A DNA stretch of 64,000 nucleotides from Trifolium pratense (GCF_020283565.1 NC_060063.1:7586563-7650562); one strand, 5' to 3'; shown: positions 22,403 through 36,120, numbered from the stretch's first letter. Notes: generated by a model from the letters alone, not told the origin. Translations and numbers: made by a program.

Positions 22403-25400
22403 ATGGACTTCAAAAAGGGCAACAAGCTTGTTAGGTTCAACTCAGATGGCAAAAACCATAAACAACCACCACCACCACCATCATCATCTTCTTCAATGCT
22501 TAAACCTAATAGTAGCAATGTTATACCATTAGGGAAAAATAGAAAATCACGATCTAAGGTATTTCCAGAAGATCATGAACCATGGAGAAAAAGAATACTT
22601 GATCCTGGTAGCGAGATTGTGTTGAAATGGAATCGAATTTTTATAGTTTCTTGTTTGGTAGCACTTTTTGTTGATCCTTTATATTTTTATTTGCCTAGTG
22701 TATTGGTACAAAATACAGACTCTTCTTGTGTTAGGACTGATTTTACATTAAGGATTGTTGTCACATTTCTTCGAACTGTTGCCGATGTTTTTTATCTGTT
22801 ACACTTGATTATTAAGTTCAGGACAGCTTATGTTGCTCCTAGTTCGCGTGTATTTGGAAGGGGTGAACTTGTTATGGACCCGAGTAAAATTGCAAGGCGG
22901 TATATTAGATCTGATTTCTTCATTGATCTTATTGCTACACTACCGTTACCACAGGTGTGTTGTTTGTTCTTTACTTTAACATCATTTTATCTTGTGTTAG
23001 CAATATCAACATTGATAATATATACTAGTACATACTTTAATCTCGAAGTCAATTGAGAAAGATATTTTGTTGTTAGAGAAACAATTGATTGGATGCCATT
23101 GGAATCTTGTGTACATCACATTGTTCACATACAGCTCTGTCCACAATTATAAGCAAAAGTTCACTTTTTGGATTCGTAATTCGTTGACTGATTGATTATC
23201 TGGTCTATTCCATGAATCTAAAAAATGTACTTTTGCTTATAATTGTGGTTGAAGGGAGTTTTAATGTATTATGCATTTGAGTATTAGCTAAACCTAACTG
23301 TATCAGTTTGTTTAGCCCCTCCCCTCCTGGACTAACATCCAGAAAGAACTAAGAATGCAAGAAAATGAGCGAGTTGAAACATTTGTAGTAACTCGGCCAA
23401 ACATGTGATATGTCCCAATTCGAATCATGAGGCAATACAATGTTTATATAAGCTAGTGCATACTCATAGTAAGCTAACTACAATAACTAGATAATAGCAT
23501 TGCTCAGTTACTAACAAATAGAATATTTCTAAAAGATCCCTTCTAGAATAGACTTGAAGAGTCATTATTCTCTTATCCTCAAGGATCTTATCGTTACCTA
23601 GTACCCCTTCAAGATCAACCTTGTCCTCAAGATTGTAAATAGCGCTCTAGAAATACTTTTCCCAGGGTACCAATGTTTGAACTGGTATATTTGTACCATT
23701 GTGGTATCCAAATGTATGGCAATATGATGCAGCACTACAAACACACTTGAACATGATATGCATCCTTCTAAAATCTTATAAAATAGCTCAGATGGCTTAC
23801 TTGGATCAACACCTTTGGAAATTCCATGAAGCATAGAAAGTGATAGCATTTGGACAACATGTATTGTTATTCCTCTTTATATGTTTGATAAACAAAATTG
23901 GAATCCGATAAATTTGGAAATTGAATTTAAACTGTTTGTTCACCTAAATTAGAAATTGCACTACCTTGTCAACCCACTATAACCTTATTAATGGGACCTG
24001 GCCCACAACAAGGCCCCAATCAAAGGGGAAGCTTATCGAGCGAATTTTCATAACAGAGGCACAGATTCCATATGAAACTTGCAGTGTATACTGGATGTCC
24101 AATTGCCAAGGGTTGAAACTCGCAGCGTTGGTGTGGATGGTCAGTGGACGGTGGACGACGTCCGACCTGAAACGAACATGTCAAGAAAGAGAGTCCGCCC
24201 AGCAGTAGTCCAGAAATGAGGAGATAAGTGGACGATGTGCGGGAACTTGAAACGAGGACAAATTCAGTTCCCCGATTAGAATGAAATGGTGATAGTCTTG
24301 TATCAAAAACTCAATTGTGGCTTTGGCTTTGACTTATAATCTGCTGGACCTTCTGCAAGCTAAGCTGGCAATTCTAATTCTGATGCTTAATCTCAGACCA
24401 ATCTCCAGAATCTGAGCATGCTTAATCTAACTTGGCATCTTTATGCGTAATGAATACTCATACAGATCTGCAAGTTGATAGTAGAGTTTGAAACATTGAT
24501 ACCAAGATGATAGATATGACCAATTGGAGGCCAGTGTAATAAGTAAAATATAAAGGGAGCTTTACATAATTTTTGTAAATAGAGTTGTTTATGAAATTTT
24601 AAAATTCCTTTAACGGTGAGATATAATATATAGATAATATCTTAGTTTTTCTTTTTCAGATGGTCATCTGGTTTATCATACCGGCTACAAGGACTCCTCA
24701 GACTGATCACAAGAATAATGCTCTTGCATTGATTGTCTTGCTCCAATATGTTCCAAGATTATATTTGATTTTCCCATTAAGTTCTCAAATAATCAAAGCA
24801 ACCGGAGTGGTTACAAAGACTGCTTGGGCAGGAGCAGCATATAATTTGCTATTGTACATGTTGGCTAGCCATGTATGTAATTTGATGCCATTTAAAACGC
24901 TTTCTTTTCACACAAAGTCATGTTATCTGAATTCTTTGAAACTTATTGAACCGAGTCTAATTTTCTGCTATAACCATATATGTCTCTAATTTGTTTGGGC
25001 AGGTTTTAGGAGCATCCTGGTATCTTCTGTCTGTTGACCGGTATACTACTTGTTGGAAATCCTTATGCAAAAAGGAGCGTAACCCTGACAATTGCTTTCT
25101 CTACCTAGACTGCAGTTCTTTGAGTAATGATATGCGCAAGATATGGGAAAATAGTACAGATGTGTTTAAAAGTTGTGACCCCAAGAATGATGACATTCAG
25201 TTCAAGTATGGGTTATTTGAAAATGCATTAACAAAGAATGTTGTCTCTTCAAACTTCATACCAAAATACTTATATTGTTTATGGTGGGGGTTGCAGCAAC
25301 TAAGGTATGCCATGGTACTTCCTGTCATAAGTTATGATATTTGATTTTATAAAGGCTCATTTGATTAATTCATACCGAGGTTCACTTTTTTTTATTTACT

Positions 25401-28400
25401 TCATCTTAAAATATTATGCTGGCTAATGTTACCAACAAAGCTAAAGGGTTTAGGATGGAAAAAGTGAGAAAAATGAATTTAGTATATAGATACTATGATA
25501 GTCTGGGATGATATTGATATATAATGTGATGGATGCTTGTCAAAATACAAAGTCGTAACATGTATTAATACTATGTAGTACTAACCAAGCATGATAAAAT
25601 ACAACTTCATACATTAGTTAATTCACACAAGAATGATTGGTGGGTTAGTTCACATAATTGTATGCTAAGGTTAGTGTAGAAAAACTAGGGTGAATAATGT
25701 TATGTTTTATTCCTCAGCCTATGGCTGGTTTAAATAGAGAGAATACAATTACTTCTCTTCCTTGAATCAAGGAGAAAATAGTTACAAAGGAAATAGATGG
25801 AAATATCTACAAGTGCCTAGAAATGATAAAAAAGGAAAATAAATATTCATGGATTCTCCAACAATTAGGAATCCATGATGGAAATAAAGGAACGAGTAAT
25901 TTAATGGCTTGACTAAGAAATTAACAGAATAAGGACAAACATCTCTCTTCCATGGGTTTGTTGCTTCTGCTTTATCATCATATACTTCTGCATGTGATTG
26001 GTCCTGCAGAACCAGTATATGACCCACGATCACAAGAACTTGTTGGATAGCCCTCTATCCAAAAACTGCAGACCAGTGATCCTTGGTATAGCTAATAAAC
26101 TTTCCGTGTGCCACCTTCCTTATAGCTGTTTTCCTCGAAACCAGTGCCGTTTAACTTCTGAGTGTTCTGCTTCCTGGTAGCCCTCTTCTTTTAAAGCCCT
26201 TCTAAAAGTGATTCCCTCTATGTTGTGAAGATAGGTCCGAAACAACTGCTCAATTTTTTCAATCAAGATCAAGGTTGTCAGACTTGTGAGTCTATGTAGA
26301 CTCATCGATGGTCTGTAGACTGAACTCGTATACTCGTACAAGTCTATGGAAATAAAAAATGACTTAAAAAAAATCTGTAAATGACAGATGTACATAATAA
26401 AACACTAATTGACATAAAAATTCCAATTTCAAACTTCATTATAAAGCAAACAAAATAGCAAAATATGTAGATAAGGTCTTAGTTCCTTCATTCTTCATAA
26501 AGCAAAAAACAACCACAATGAAACAAAAACAGAACACACGTAAAAAACAATGTATAAATGCATCAACAAAATGAAAACAAAAACAGAGCACACATGAAAG
26601 AACGACGCAAAAAAATAGAAACAGCAAGAAATGTGTTGCGTGAACGTGAGTGTGAGAGAAATATCTATTGTTATTTTAGGTTTTCTAACTTCTAAAATGA
26701 AGAGGAAGAGACAAGAGAAGTCTTCTAAGTTTCTTTTGGGTTTTATTTTTTATTTTTTGGTACAATTCTTTTGAGTGAAAAGTGAGGCTAAACATGTTTT
26801 TGGGATTTTTTTTTCTTTCAAAAATTACATTGAACTCCTAAACTCGCCTCAGACTCGCGAGTCTATGTGAGTCTACTCGAGTCCTAGCGGGTCGACACTA
26901 AAACAAGTTCAAGTGCGGCTCAACTCGTTTTGACCACCTAAACTCGTATATGAGTCGTAGTATACGAGTCTATGAGTTTACTTGCGAGTCTGACAACCAT
27001 GATCAAGATAGAGCTACATATATGACCCTTATTTGTGTTTCTCAAACCACCCAAAAGATCACTTTTGAAATGCAAAATGGAATGCTCTTTGCCAGGGTTT
27101 CTGTAATCATTCAGAGAATTTTTTTGATTAGATTTATAAGATAATCATAGTCAGTAGAAAATGCTTGAACTAAACCTTTTAGCAAATTTAGAATTTCAAT
27201 ACCTGTTTTTGGAAGAATGAAATTATTTTGGCCAACAACATCCAAAGGATTTATTCAGCAAATAAGTTGGCCACACCTAATCAATCGGATCAAGATATGA
27301 TTTCCTATGATTTTAAAACCCAATCTGCAATTTAGCAGTGAAAAGTGTTATTAGAAACTGATACTCTTGAAACTATAAAGAGGAATGCTTGATAACTTGT
27401 TTATGGTGTTGGTTCTTTGTGGAATGCATTTAGACCATAGTCACATCCATGGCCAAATATTACTATGTCAAGAGTTTCCTTGAATGTAGGTTTTGTAACT
27501 TCACCAAAATTATGTGGCGCTTCAAGTCATTCAGTCAATGCTTTTCCGTGGTGTATAATTGTGGAGGAGGTCATGGAAACATAGAGGAAAAGGTAAAAAA
27601 AAATGGTTGTCCTCAACGTTCATATTACACAAGAATCGGTCATACTTAAATTACATGCTACTCACTTCAAAGCTTTTGCTTAAAAAGCTTCCTTTGAGTG
27701 TAAAATATCAAAAGTTAACATGCACTAAGTTGGTGGAAGGAATGAATGATGTTCCTATGCATAATTGATAACAAATTACTTAAAAGCCTTTAAATTTGTT
27801 ACTCTATGAATTGAAGTCACCTAACCCTTTCTTCCTATCCTCAATTGCCCTTTTCCCCTCAACCCTTCTCCATCTTTTCTTTCCCTTTTCCCCCTTTAAA
27901 CTACACGTGTTGTGCATCAATCGCCAAACAACAAATAAAATATAGGTTTGAGTGTTCTACACATTCACTCCTAAACAATTGGCAGAAGAAAAGTTGTGCT
28001 GGAACTCAACCTTGTATTGTTTTTTTGTTTGTGTTATCTTTCAATATGCATTAAATGCATCGTCGGATGCTGACTCTAGAGAGCAGAGTTTAAAACCTTG
28101 TTTGTTTGTGGCAGGCAAATGGTAGTTTTGTCTTAAACTGAACATTTTTTACTGATAGCTGTCATTGTTTGTTGATGGTTTTTTATTTATTTATTATATT
28201 TGGCTTTGTTTCAGTTCTTACGGACAGAACCTAGATACAACCACATTTATTGGAGAAACGTCATTTGCTATTGTGATTGCCATCTTGGGTCTTGTATTAT
28301 TTGCTCATTTGATTGGGAACATGCAGGTATTTGTAGATAATTTGTATTTGATGTTCCTATCTAAATTATATGAAAGTTTAATAAACGTATATAATTTATA

Positions 28401-30201
28401 ACTTCATTTACGACTTTATACTATTGATTACATCGTTATTTATCCCCTTTCATTCTTGTTTCTTTTATTAGCTTTCTAATAGATTTGTTAAAATTATTAT
28501 TTATTTTCTAGAAAGTTTCTTTGTTAAACTAGTGTTCTATCTTTTTGTCAAATCAATTCATATTTGACCTATTTCATTATAAAAGATAATTCATTCAGAA
28601 GAAAATAATTTCATTAGTTGATAAGCTCATATATAGAGTTGGTAAAAGAAAAACACCTTAGATATATAGAATACAAAATTAACAATTTCTTGTTTTCTAG
28701 GAACAATTTCTGTTTTGGTATTTTAGCAATGGTCATGTGTCCTATGCATTCTCATGTTTCACAACACAATGGCAGCTGGGTTTTAGATTATCTTAGCAGC
28801 ATGCATATATAATAAAATGTTCTAAGTTTTATTTAATTGATTCTGATTTGGGTTGATTACTTTGGTATAGACATATTTACAATCAATTACTATAAGGCTT
28901 GAGGAGTGGAGGCTAAAGCGAAGAGACACAGAGGAGTGGATGGGACATCGGCAACTCCCTGAAGATTTGAGATTTCGTGTTAGACGATTTGTTCAATATA
29001 AATGGCTTGCAACTCGTGGTGTTGATGAAGAAACCATTCTACGTTCATTGCCAGCTGATCTTCGTCGTGATATCCAACGCCACCTATGCTTAGACCTTGT
29101 TAGACGAGTATGATTTTTTTCTTGCTGTTTAAAGTTTTGGAGAATCTTCTAATATCATTGTAATTTTCATGTTTCACTTGCATGTACGTTTTATGTATGA
29201 TCCTCCTTTGCTCATGTCTATATTTTGGAGCATAATTGACCAGCCCTCGTTCTTTTTTCAATTCTACCACCGACTTGTATTTTATTACTGGTAATAGAAG
29301 CCTAAGTTTACAAAATTCTTCTCTGCAGTTGATGTAGATTTATGCTATGTCTTATATGGCTTTAGCATCTTTAAGCTTCTTACTTTATACATTGATTTTC
29401 CACTGATGCCAATGAACATTATCCGTAAAAATGTACTTTTATTATAAGTAGTTAACAAATTTCCCTTCCTATGAATTTCAGGTTCCCTTCTTCTCACAAA
29501 TGGATGATCAACTTCTTGATGCGATATGTGAGCGGCTGGTATCTTCTCTAAGCACTCTAGGCACCTACATTGTTCGTGAGGGTGACCCTGTAACTGAAAT
29601 GCTGTTTATCATTAGAGGCAGACTAGACAGTTCTACAACAAATGGTGGCCGGACTGGTTTTTTCAACTCAATCATATTGAGACCTGGAGATTTTTGCGGT
29701 GAGGAACTTCTTTCTTGGGCACTACTCCCAAAATCAACCATGAATTTGCCGTCTTCAACTAGGACAGTTAAAGCCCGGAGTGAGGTTGAAGCTTTTGCTC
29801 TTCGAGCTGAAGATCTAAAGTTCGTCGCTAATCAATTTAGGCGCCTTCACAGCAAAAAGCTGCAGCACACCTTTCGATTTTACTCTCATCATTGGAGGAC
29901 TTGGGCCGCTTGTTTTATACAGGCTGCTTGGCGTCGATATAAGAAAAGGATGTCTGCCAAAGATCTTGGTTTGAGGGAATCCCTTCCTTTAGATGAGACA
30001 GTGGTCAGTGAGAGATTACAAGAGGAGGAATATCCTATCGGTTCAAACTCATCACAGGCTAAATTGAACCTCGGGGTCACAATTCTTGCTTCAAGGTTTG
30101 CTGCTAACACACGAAGAGGAGCTCTAAAGATGAAAGACGACCTGCCTAAGCTTCGAAAGCCAGAAGAGCCTGACTTCTCCAATGAAGCAGATGATGATTA
30201 G
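22403..30201 (+). CDS. CNGC15: Cyclic nucleotide-gated channel, CNGC15-like (group III)
   Basis: Six exons join in phase: 22403-22954, 24660-24872, 25003-25304, 28215-28326, 28871-29107 and 29482-30201, encoding 711 aa. Residues 21-31 are a Pro/Ser run. KVFPEDHEPWRKRILDPGS (52-70) is diagnostic of CNGC15 as I know it. S1 lies about 79-97, followed by RTAYVAPSSRVFGRGELV (140-157) and S4/S5 in exon 2. The pore has CLWWGLQQLSSYGQNL with filter GQN (~359-361); S6 ends HLIGNMQ. The nucleotide-binding cassette GDFCGEELLSWAL is at 541-553 and the IQ site FIQAAWRRYKKR at about 617-628. The tail ends KPEEPDFS plus acidic residues. In Medicago, CNGC15 proteins sit in the nuclear envelope and are needed for symbiotic nuclear calcium oscillations; that role is inherited by family, not shown here. 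Which paralogue (a, b, c) cannot be told. Confidence 0.94.
23130..23262. mobile_element. Stowaway-like MITE in CNGC15 intron 1
   Basis: The left arm ccacaattataagcaaaagt near 23139 faces acttttgcttataattgtgg near 23230, with 'gaagggag' beyond the right arm. A ~120-bp palindromic element in intron 1. Confidence 0.65.
23280..24240. repeat. Unassigned repetitive sequence in CNGC15 intron 1
   Basis: This part of the 1.7-kb intron looks like retroelement debris: LTR-like text around 23,390-23,640, and an open minus-strand frame at 23849-23598 with no family I recognise. No intact element boundaries were found. Confidence 0.35.
26272..26999. mobile_element. MITE/foldback-type element in CNGC15 intron 3
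   Basis: The ends ggttgtcagacttgtgagtc and, in complement, ggttgtcagactcgcaagta form TIRs around 727 bp. Multiple 'gagtctatg' and 'actcg' blocks repeat inside both subterminal regions. It sits in the 2.9-kb intron 25305-28214. Flanks share 'gatcaag', but the exact TSD is uncertain. Confidence 0.7.
27000..28214. other. Rest of CNGC15 intron 3
   Basis: Apart from the element at 26272-26999, this long intron shows no gene. Short open frames at 27449-27768 and 27845-28054 have no family resemblance and no splice support. Confidence 0.4.
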
Positions 30202-31015
30202 TTGTTCTTTAGAGACATTTGCTTAGGATATTCAGCATCAACCGATGTTCTACTTGTGTCAATGATGGTTCTATATGTCATATAAATCAGCATATCCCTC
30301 TGCCTCGTCTCTTATTGCTGATCGTTTTGAATGTCATGTATTTTAGAAAGGAATACAAAAGGGGAAAAAAAAAAAGCTTCATCTAAGAGTAGCTTGATTA
30401 AATCCCGTAATGCAATGAGGCCTCAAACCCTGTTTGTTTGAAGGCCAAAAAAAGAATCCTTGTTTTCCTTGCTCTATTAATGTAATTGATAGCTCTTGTG
30501 TATTCTTATAAAATTAACAGTTAGCATATGCTTGGATGCCCAGTCGAAATCTTAAAAGCGATTTTTCTGGACAAACATGATTTGATTAAAAATTATAAAG
30601 AGTAACTTTTGCTTTGAGTTTAAAAATTTATAGTAAATATTATATCAAAATTTTAACATGACCAACCACAAGTTCGAATAGAAAAGAATTGCCCTTTTTG
30701 CTTCCAAGAGCTTATCATAAACAACCTTAACAAATTACTACAAATATACTTTTGACAAGAATTAAGAATGAAGTAGTACATTCGAAGCATCTTCCTTGTT
30801 ATCGAGCCACAACTTGGTCCTATTATATGCATGACATTGATTGATCAACCTTGTTCAAAACAAACAACTGGATCGATTTTCTGGAAAATTATATACAAGG
30901 CTGATATAAAATGAACAACTATTGTGTAGTACAGACAAAGGAAACCTTGAGCTCACATTCCTTGGAGATCGATCTAGCTGCATTCTAGTTTTGCAAACCA
31001 CCAATTCTTAAATGT
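30202..31015. other. Tail-to-tail intergenic region CNGC15 / SCY1
   Basis: 814 bp separate the two stop codons. The CNGC15 3' UTR probably ends near 30,480-30,520. No repeat with clear ends, RNA gene or additional coding frame was seen. Confidence 0.5.
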
Positions 31016-34000
31016 TCAATACTTATCGAAGTCATATAACTCTATGTTTTTGTATTTCTGGGATATAATCTCAGCTCGAACTTTTCTTGCTGTATCTGTT
31101 GCGCAACCAACAAGAATAAGAATAGATGTTCCTGCAAATCCCCGGAATGCAGTCAAGTGTGCCGTCTGCTCAACAACTGCAGGTCCAGCAGCCAAAATTG
31201 CCAAAAATGTTGAACCGAGAACTGATATTCGACTAAGAACCTGCATCGCATATTATATTTTTATATTAAGCGGTGTAAAATGAATGGATCCAATAGTGAT
31301 TTTAGGCTATAACTGTAACATATCAGTGATCAACATAAACTTGCAATGACAAGGAGAAACTTACTGTTTTAATAAATGTAGCTGTACTTTTGCCTGGTCT
31401 GACAAGTGGAATTGAAGCACCTTGACGTTTCAATTGTTCGCTCACATCATCAGGATCCAGTTGTAGGAAAGTGTAATAGTAGTTGAAGAAGGCTATCAAA
31501 AGTATGTTAAACGGAAGATAGAAGGAGCCTACAACAAAAACATATTTAAGTAAAGGGAACCAATCTACGAATAGACAAAAGTTTATGGACAACAAAGCAT
31601 GAAAGATTCCATTTCCGCAATATAGTTTTTATAAATCAAGAGATAAATCAACCGCATACCTCCTGGATTCAATGCCACTGCAGCATTTTTTAGTGCACTT
31701 ATACCAGTGAAGCGTGCTAAAGTACCAGGAAGAGCTAATGAAGATGTAGAAAATATGATAGGCATTACACCAGAACTATTTACCTGCCAAGTTAGAACAT
31801 ATTTGGAGGTTTATTGTACTCTATTTTATGAATAATTTAAAGGTACATCATATACTATGAAGTAAGGTAATACAGTAACATAAAAAAGGTTGGTAAAAGA
31901 GGAGAGGACCTTAAACGGTAGGTAAGCAGATTTTTCAAGTCCTCCGCTTCTGCTGGTGAATCTAGAAGCATAGTTAATAGGAATTTTTCTCTCTGCTTCC
32001 TGAAAGTCATTGTTGAAATCAACATCTCTCGGATTGCTAAATTACTTGTTTATTATTCAATAACTGAAATGAGATTCACCTGAACATAGACAATTCCAAC
32101 TACCAACAGAAAGAAGGACACGACGATTGTAACAAGTCCAGCATAGTTAGCATCATTGAATGCTTGTGCAAATGTCCGACCAAAAGAAGCTGGCAAGTAG
32201 GAGATAATGTTTGTGAATATCAAAAGAGAGGTACCATTCCCAAGTTTCAGTTCAGTAATTTGTTCGCCAATGTACGTTGTCAACACAGAGCCAAGTGTCA
32301 ACAAGATAACAGAAGTAAGAGCCCACTCTGTAGAAAAGTCATTTACATAGGGCCGCAGGAAAAGAACTTGGCCAATCGCCTGTTATGAAAATTGAGAAAC
32401 AAAAACAAAATTATAAACAGGAAACCTCGACTAGTAATAAGTCTGATGTAGCATATTTAAGTGTTGTTTTCCTAGTACACGCCTATGAAACACGGGCACT
32501 CCTTAGATTAGGCGTCTCCAGTGTTGGACACCAACATGGCACCGACACTTATGATTACACTGAATTATGTATTTTCTCAAATTATTATCGGTGTCGACGT
32601 GTCAGTGTCCGTGTCGTGTCCGATGTCCGTGTCCGTACACGCACTTAAAGTGTTGTTTTCCCTCATTTACACTTTCCGAGAAAGACGAAAACTTGAAAGC
32701 ATACAAGTGAATTTGTGTTTCAATTACATAGTGATGGATACTCTACATAACCAAGAGTCGTGAATACAAGATTTTTTTTATTTTTTTTGACTAATGAATA
32801 CAAGGATTTTTAGTTTCACTAAATGCGGTAAATTTCTGACCTGTACAATGGCGAATCCAACTGAAGCATATCGAGTGTATTGAAGAATTTTCTTTCTTCC
32901 AGCCTCACCTTCTCTTTTCTGAAGATCTTGCAACTTGGGATATACTTGAGCAAGAAGCTGAAACACAATCTGTGCATTGATGAAGGGAACGATACCAAGA
33001 GAGCATATCCCAAGTCTACCAATACCTCCACCAGAAAAGGAGTCGAGAGTGCTTAATAAACTGTTCTGATCCAAATTTCCAAGAAAAGCCTCCCTATTAA
33101 CTCCACCTAGAGGTATATACACACCAAGCCTTGACAATGCAAGAAACCCTAAAAGCTTAAGAAACTTCCCTGGCAGCGGTCCTTTGAAGAAGTCACCAAA
33201 ATCAATTGAACTATCCTCAATAGCAGCTGTCAGTATCAAAATACATACGACAATCACTCATTTGCTCGCTAGTAAATACATAAACACAATCATTCATGTA
33301 CCTAATCTGTAAAAATACTCTTGTGGTTACTGGTATGCACGAAATTAAGGTCCTCTAGGCTATAAATACGACCCTATGCTCAATGCTGAATGCATGAATT
33401 ATGAAGTTCATTAAAACAAAGTAATGAATTAAACCATCAAACCTGCTACTCCTCGGGGTTTTTCCTTTTCTGTATTTGAAGAGCTTTCATATGCTTGTGG
33501 AAACAAACTCACTAGATTTTTCCAAGTAGAACTCAAAGTAGAAGATAAATCTGGGTTAATACCCAAGGGATCGAAATTCGCTAGGTCACTGCTGCATATA
33601 ATTTGAAACAGAAAGTGAGGCGAAAAAATTGTAGACTTGTCTCCAATATTATTGAGACCAGTTAACCATAATAACAGAGAAATTGTTTTCAACTACACTT
33701 TGCAATTGCATCAACAATAAACACAAGCTATCTATTCAAAAGATAATTACTGGACAACACAAGATAAACTTTTAAGAATTGAACAATTTTTTATCTTATA
33801 AGATGTTTGGTGGACAAAAAATTATTTTGGCATTTTAGTCAACTTACACTCAGGACAAAAAGTTTTCTTATGGTTTAGTGATAATTTTAGTTTTTGTCCC
33901 GTCCCTTGACCCCCAATTTGTCCAATCTCAGACACAAACTTAAAATCATTGTCCAATCTCAGACACAAACTTAAAATCAAACATAGTACAACAGTTGTCC

Positions 34001-34611
34001 TGTCCCGTTCCTTATTTCTCTACAAATCAAATGCACCGTAAAATGACACCAAGGGTCCGTTTGATCTGAAAATGTAAGTAGTGAACACATTTTGTGTTGT
34101 ATTGTACGATGATGTTTGGTGTTTGGTGGACAAAAAATTATTTTGATATTTTTAGACAATTTGTGCAGAGGACTCGTAGTTTAATGGGGGACAAGAATTT
34201 TAGTTTTTGTCCACTATTTTGGCTCTCAGTTTGTCTAGTCTCAGAAACAGTTTTAAAATCAAATATAGTACAACTAAGTTGTCATGTTCGATTCTTATTT
34301 TTTAGTACATCCTAATGAATGGCCATGCTAATTGGGAAAATTGATGTTGCAAGACAAAGGTGTTATAAGTGAGCTGACATATTACAAAATTGAGTAATTG
34401 AAAAAAATGGATAAAAAGAAATAAGTGAAAATGAAGTTATTTACCTGGTTGAGAGAGTAGAGAAGTTGGAAGTTCTACTGCTACTACTACGGACACGAAG
34501 AGAAGAAGAAGAAGATGAAGATGATGATGGTATGTGACGGAGACGATGAAGATTAAGCCACAAAGAAGAAGAAGAAGAAGCAAAGGAAGTTTCTCTTACA
34601 GTTATCAACAT
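31016..34611 (-). CDS. SCY1: Plastid SecY preprotein translocase subunit (SCY1)
   Basis: Eight minus-strand exons join in phase: 34611-34445, 33591-33443, 33226-32841, 32379-32080, 31999-31910, 31783-31660, 31528-31365 and 31240-31016, encoding 534 aa. The first ~55 residues are Ser/Arg-rich (encoded partly by a GAA-type repeat), as expected for a chloroplast transit peptide. FDPLGINPDLSSTLSSTWKN precedes the core. SecY marks follow: LGFLALSRLGVYIPLGGVNR, IVPFINAQIVFQLLAQVYPK, the loop KREGEAGRKKILQYTRYASV, AERKIPINYASR, SSGVMPIIFSTSSLALPG and VRPGKSTATFI. SCY1 is the thylakoid channel that, with SECE1 and SECA1, imports or inserts thylakoid proteins. The shorter inner-envelope SCY2 is the alternative; the sequence fits SCY1 better. 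Confidence 0.95.
32459..32658. mobile_element. Short insertion with 14-bp flanking repeats in SCY1 intron
   Basis: The segment rich in gtgtc/gacac ('gtgtcagtgtccgtgtcgtg') is flanked by the direct repeat aagtgttgttttcc at 32460-32473 and 32645-32658. A related 'gtgtcgg/gatac' sequence lies in the B3 gene intron at 37020-37205. A long target duplication suggests a SINE-like or other retroposed element. Confidence 0.6.
33800..34300. repeat. Diverged tandem repeat in SCY1 intron 1
   Basis: Two copies about 310 bp apart start with tggtggacaaaaaattattttg (33807 and 34118) and continue through 'ttttagtttttgtcc' to 'ctcagacacaaacttaaaat'-type sequence. Within the first copy, a ~36-bp piece (near 33918-33979) is itself tandemly doubled. 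Confidence 0.7.
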
Positions 34612-34889
34612 TTTATTTTATCCACAAAACAAACAAAACTCACTCACCACATCACATACACTTTGCGAACCGAGCATCACCTCACTCACCACCATCACGT
34701 GTGTGTTCATCATATAGTAAGATATAGGATGAAATTCCCAAACTACCCTAAACTACTCATTTTTATTTTTTGACATATCATTATATTTTTGTTAAAAGGC
34801 AAAAATTAAATATGAAGAAAACAACAAAAACTAATCGATATCCAAACAAGTAAACAGACTCGACCACCAACTATGATAGTTTAAAGCTA

Positions 34890-35330
34890 AATTAATGTTC
34901 ATTGACTTCAACCATTGATAAGAATATAGTTTGACAATGTCCAGCAGTTGAGGTAGGCTACACTCTGAGTTTTCTTAATATTCTTTGATTTCTTTCATTC
35001 CACACAACTCATACACATAAGAGACAAATGGGTTGCAGAAAAGATCGTTGTGCATGAAGACCGCATGATGAATAAGTAAACTGAATAAAATGATCTGACA
35101 ACCTTTGTCAATCCACCGACGAGAAACCAATCCACAATCGAACTAACGACCAAAGAGAACCAAAATAGCCGCAAGAAAGGAATAAGTGTTGAGCTGATTC
35201 AACACCGCCACAACCGAAAACACATAAGTGAGCTTCGGGAGTGATGATGTCGCGGGGTACCAAATTTACTTTAGTTGGCAACCTGTCTCGCAATAGTCTC
35301 CTTGGCTGGAGCACTATTCATTGCCTCCCA
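34890..35330 (-). pseudogene. LINE zf-RVT (RT zinc-binding) fragment
   Basis: Minus-strand translation shows RLLRDRLPTKVNLVPRD, AHLCVFGCGGVESAQHLFLS and WSLVRLWIGFSSVD, then VWVVWNERNQRI further on. This is the zinc-binding tail domain of plant LINE-type reverse transcriptases. Only the C-terminal part is present, so it is a 5'-truncated copy upstream of SCY1. Confidence 0.82.
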
Positions 35331-36120
35331 CGTGGCAATTAGTTTTGACTGCATGGGGGACTTTTTTTTTTTACTGCCGACACATTCGCTATTTGGAAAG
35401 CGAACACTTAGTCACACCATTCGCAATGTAACATGCAAACTGTGGTGTTCCAATTTTGACAATTTAGACACTCGTTTTTTAGGTAGCGAGAGATAAATTG
35501 AGAATATCAGGGTGTACGCAAGTGACACAGGGAGTGCGAGAAGAAAAACCTAAAGGAAGATCACCAAGAAAAGGAGGCAAGAAACGGGCCCCAACTCCAT
35601 GAAAGCCATCAAAATTGAGGGTTACTCCGACACAAACTCTAACGGCTTCAGTACCAAATAAATTGCACCTCCATTAATAGGAAGAACAGGTGTTACCAGA
35701 GTGTTTCACCCTAATCAAATATTATGTTACCATTGTTGTCTATGAGTGTCTAATTGTGGTGTTGAATTGTAAACCATATAATTGTGGTCCAAGGATTTGT
35801 GCAAGATATTCAGTTGCCTTAAGAACTTCTGAAAGATTCAATTCAACAATAACATGTCTGTCTCAACAAAATAGAAATTAAATTACATCAAGTGAAGCCT
35901 AGGTGCAAACAACAAAAGAAGCAAAATATGTAGTAGACATGTAATAATCTCTACATTTGGTAGTACTGTTAAAAAACATGAACTAGTTCATACAACATTT
36001 TTTAAACTCTTTGGTTGTGATTTGGTAGCAAACATGATTTTCAAATAGCTCCTCTCCTTAGTGTTGATTCTGCACAAGATAGATAAATAAATTTATTTAT
36101 TTGACACAATAGGAATAGTT
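35331..36120. other. Intergenic, no gene recognised
   Basis: AT-rich sequence with scattered short open frames and no family I recognise. It may contain retroelement debris, but nothing has clear ends. Confidence 0.35.
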
